Of a stretch of DNA of 7,187 bases, positions 6,831-7,187 are shown in pieces. The notes under the pieces were generated by a model that saw nothing but the letters and a program-made list of their open reading frames with translations, did not search any database and was not told the DNA's origin. Position 1 is the stretch's first letter. Every line of letters starts with the position of its first letter. The DNA lies in NCBI GenBank assembly GCA_934371475.1, contig CAKRNX010000117.1, positions 1-7,187 on the forward strand, written 5' to 3'. The position numbers were made by a program, and so were the translations under genes. The DNA comes from an uncultured Lachnospiraceae bacterium. Its GTDB lineage: Bacteria > Bacillota > Clostridia > Lachnospirales > Lachnospiraceae.

Positions 6831-6859
6831 TTGACAAAAGGGCCAGTCTATATTAAGAT
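6831..6859 (+). promoter_or_regulatory. sigma-A-type promoter of the tRNA-Gly array
   Basis: A perfect TTGACA (6831-6836) is followed, after exactly 17 bp, by TAAGAT (6854-6859), a four-of-six match to TATAAT. Transcription would start near 6866, about 27 bases before the first tRNA. It is the best promoter in the window and is well placed for a stable-RNA operon. A nearby TATATT (6849-6854) is too close to the -35 to be used with it. Confidence 0.78.
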
Positions 6860-6865
6860 ATTAAC

Positions 6866-6879
6866 TGTTCGTGAGAACA
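6866..6879 (+). other. GNRA-tetraloop hairpin in the tRNA 5' leader
   Basis: TGTTC (6866-6870) and GAACA (6875-6879) form a perfect five-pair stem around GTGA, a GNRA tetraloop. It falls almost exactly at the predicted transcript start, so it would cap the 5' end of the primary transcript, 13 bases before the first mature tRNA end. Its role is not known. Confidence 0.5.
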
Positions 6880-6892
6880 TAAAGTAATAGAT

Positions 6893-6964
6893 GCGCGAGT
6901 GGCTCAGTGGTGGAGTATCGCCTTGCCAAGGCGAGGGTCGCGGGTTCGAATCCCGTCTCGCGCT
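6893..6964 (+). tRNA. tRNA-Gly (anticodon GCC), array copy 1
   Basis: Decodes GGC and GGU. The acceptor GCGCGAG (6893-6899) pairs with CTCGCGC (6957-6963), and the discriminator is T6964. The D stem is GCTC/GAGT with a closing G-T. The anticodon stem TCGCC/GGCGA holds the loop TTGCCAA with GCC at 6925-6927. The variable loop is GGGTC and the T stem GCGGG/CCCGT holds TTCGAAT. Glycine identity elements (G1-C72, C2-G71, U73, C35, C36) are all present. The 3' CCA is not encoded (CTT follows), so it must be added enzymatically. Tertiary position 21 is G where A is nearly universal. Confidence 0.96.
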
Positions 6965-7003
6965 CTTCTGTTTCACAGGGAGCAGATACTGATAGTTACA
7001 TAT

Positions 7004-7075
7004 GCGCGAGTGGCTCAGTGGTGGAGTATCGCCTTGCCAAGGCGAGGGTCGCGGGTTCGAATCCCGTCTCGCGCT
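7004..7075 (+). tRNA. tRNA-Gly (anticodon GCC), array copy 2
   Basis: Identical in every base to copy 1 and displaced by exactly 111 bp; the anticodon GCC is at 7036-7038. No separate promoter is visible in the 39-base gap before it, so it is probably co-transcribed from the promoter at 6831-6859 and cut out by RNase P and 3' processing. The CCA is again absent. Confidence 0.96.
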
Positions 7076-7114
7076 CTTCTGTTTCACAGGGAGCAGATAC
7101 TGATAGTTACATAT

Positions 7115-7186
7115 GCGCGAGTGGCTCAGTGGTGGAGTATCGCCTTGCCAAGGCGAGGGTCGCGGGTTCGAATCCCGTCTCGCGCT
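7115..7186 (+). tRNA. tRNA-Gly (anticodon GCC), array copy 3
   Basis: Identical to copies 1 and 2, with the anticodon at 7147-7149. The mature part, including the discriminator T, is complete one base before the window ends. The last base (C) matches the first base of the intergenic unit, so a further spacer and possibly more copies may follow. Confidence 0.95.
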
Positions 7187-7187
7187 C

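Larger units (their letters stand above)
6893..7187 (+). repeat. tandem 111-bp repeat array (tRNA-Gly plus 39-bp spacer)
   Basis: The unit is a 72-base tRNA followed by a 39-base spacer (6965-7003 and 7076-7114). The two spacers are identical to each other as well as the tRNAs, so duplication of the whole unit is recent or kept uniform by recombination. Each spacer contains a small hairpin, CTGT/ACAG around TTC (6968-6978 in the first). The sequence before copy 1 differs from the spacers, marking the left edge of the array. Confidence 0.95.

Noticed and set aside
6848..7087. A minus-strand open frame of 79 codons with a repeated ARRDSNPRPSPWQGDTPPLSHSR sequence
   Set aside because: It is the antisense translation of the tandem tRNA-Gly genes; the protein repeat merely mirrors the 111-bp DNA repeat. 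This peptide is a well-known kind of false annotation.

Overview
The window looks like chromosomal DNA of a Gram-positive gut-type Clostridia, most likely Lachnospiraceae (Blautia/Dorea/Clostridium-like). The reasons are the moderate GC content, strong AGGAGG-type ribosome sites, very tight same-strand gene packing, and the protein types: a clostridial T7-lysozyme-like amidase, PepF, a MATE pump and a TM1586-like nitroreductase. The family assignments rest on motifs I can read in the translations; no database search was possible.

Layout. The first ~25 bases may hold the last codons of an upstream plus-strand gene, followed by a clear intrinsic terminator at about 73-110. The next ~250 bases carry no gene but are dense in inverted repeats: a perfect 16-bp one that shares the terminator's T-tract, a compound hairpin built on CATTGTCC/GGACAATG, and several further helices that can nest. 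This may be a dispersed intergenic repeat, a structured leader, or both.

From 367 to 6689 there are five complete plus-strand genes, spaced 29 bp, -26 bp, 15 bp and -4 bp apart, so probably one operon. They encode a membrane-anchored zinc amidase for peptidoglycan, a HEAT-repeat/TRM11-like SAM methyltransferase fusion, oligoendopeptidase F, a 12-helix MATE efflux transporter, and a two-half nitroreductase-fold flavoprotein. The set reads as a mixed housekeeping/stress cluster (wall turnover, RNA modification, peptide recycling, efflux, redox) and not as one pathway. No defence, phage or biosynthetic system is evident.

From 6690 to 6892 there is a purine-rich, A-tract-rich spacer ending in a good promoter (TTGACA, 17 bp, TAAGAT). 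It drives a tandem array of at least three identical tRNA-Gly(GCC) genes in exact 111-bp units, none encoding the 3' CCA. The array reaches the window edge and probably continues. The least ordinary parts of the window are this tRNA array with its promoter and leader, the structured intergenic stretch near the start, and the methyltransferase with an atypical catalytic motif.
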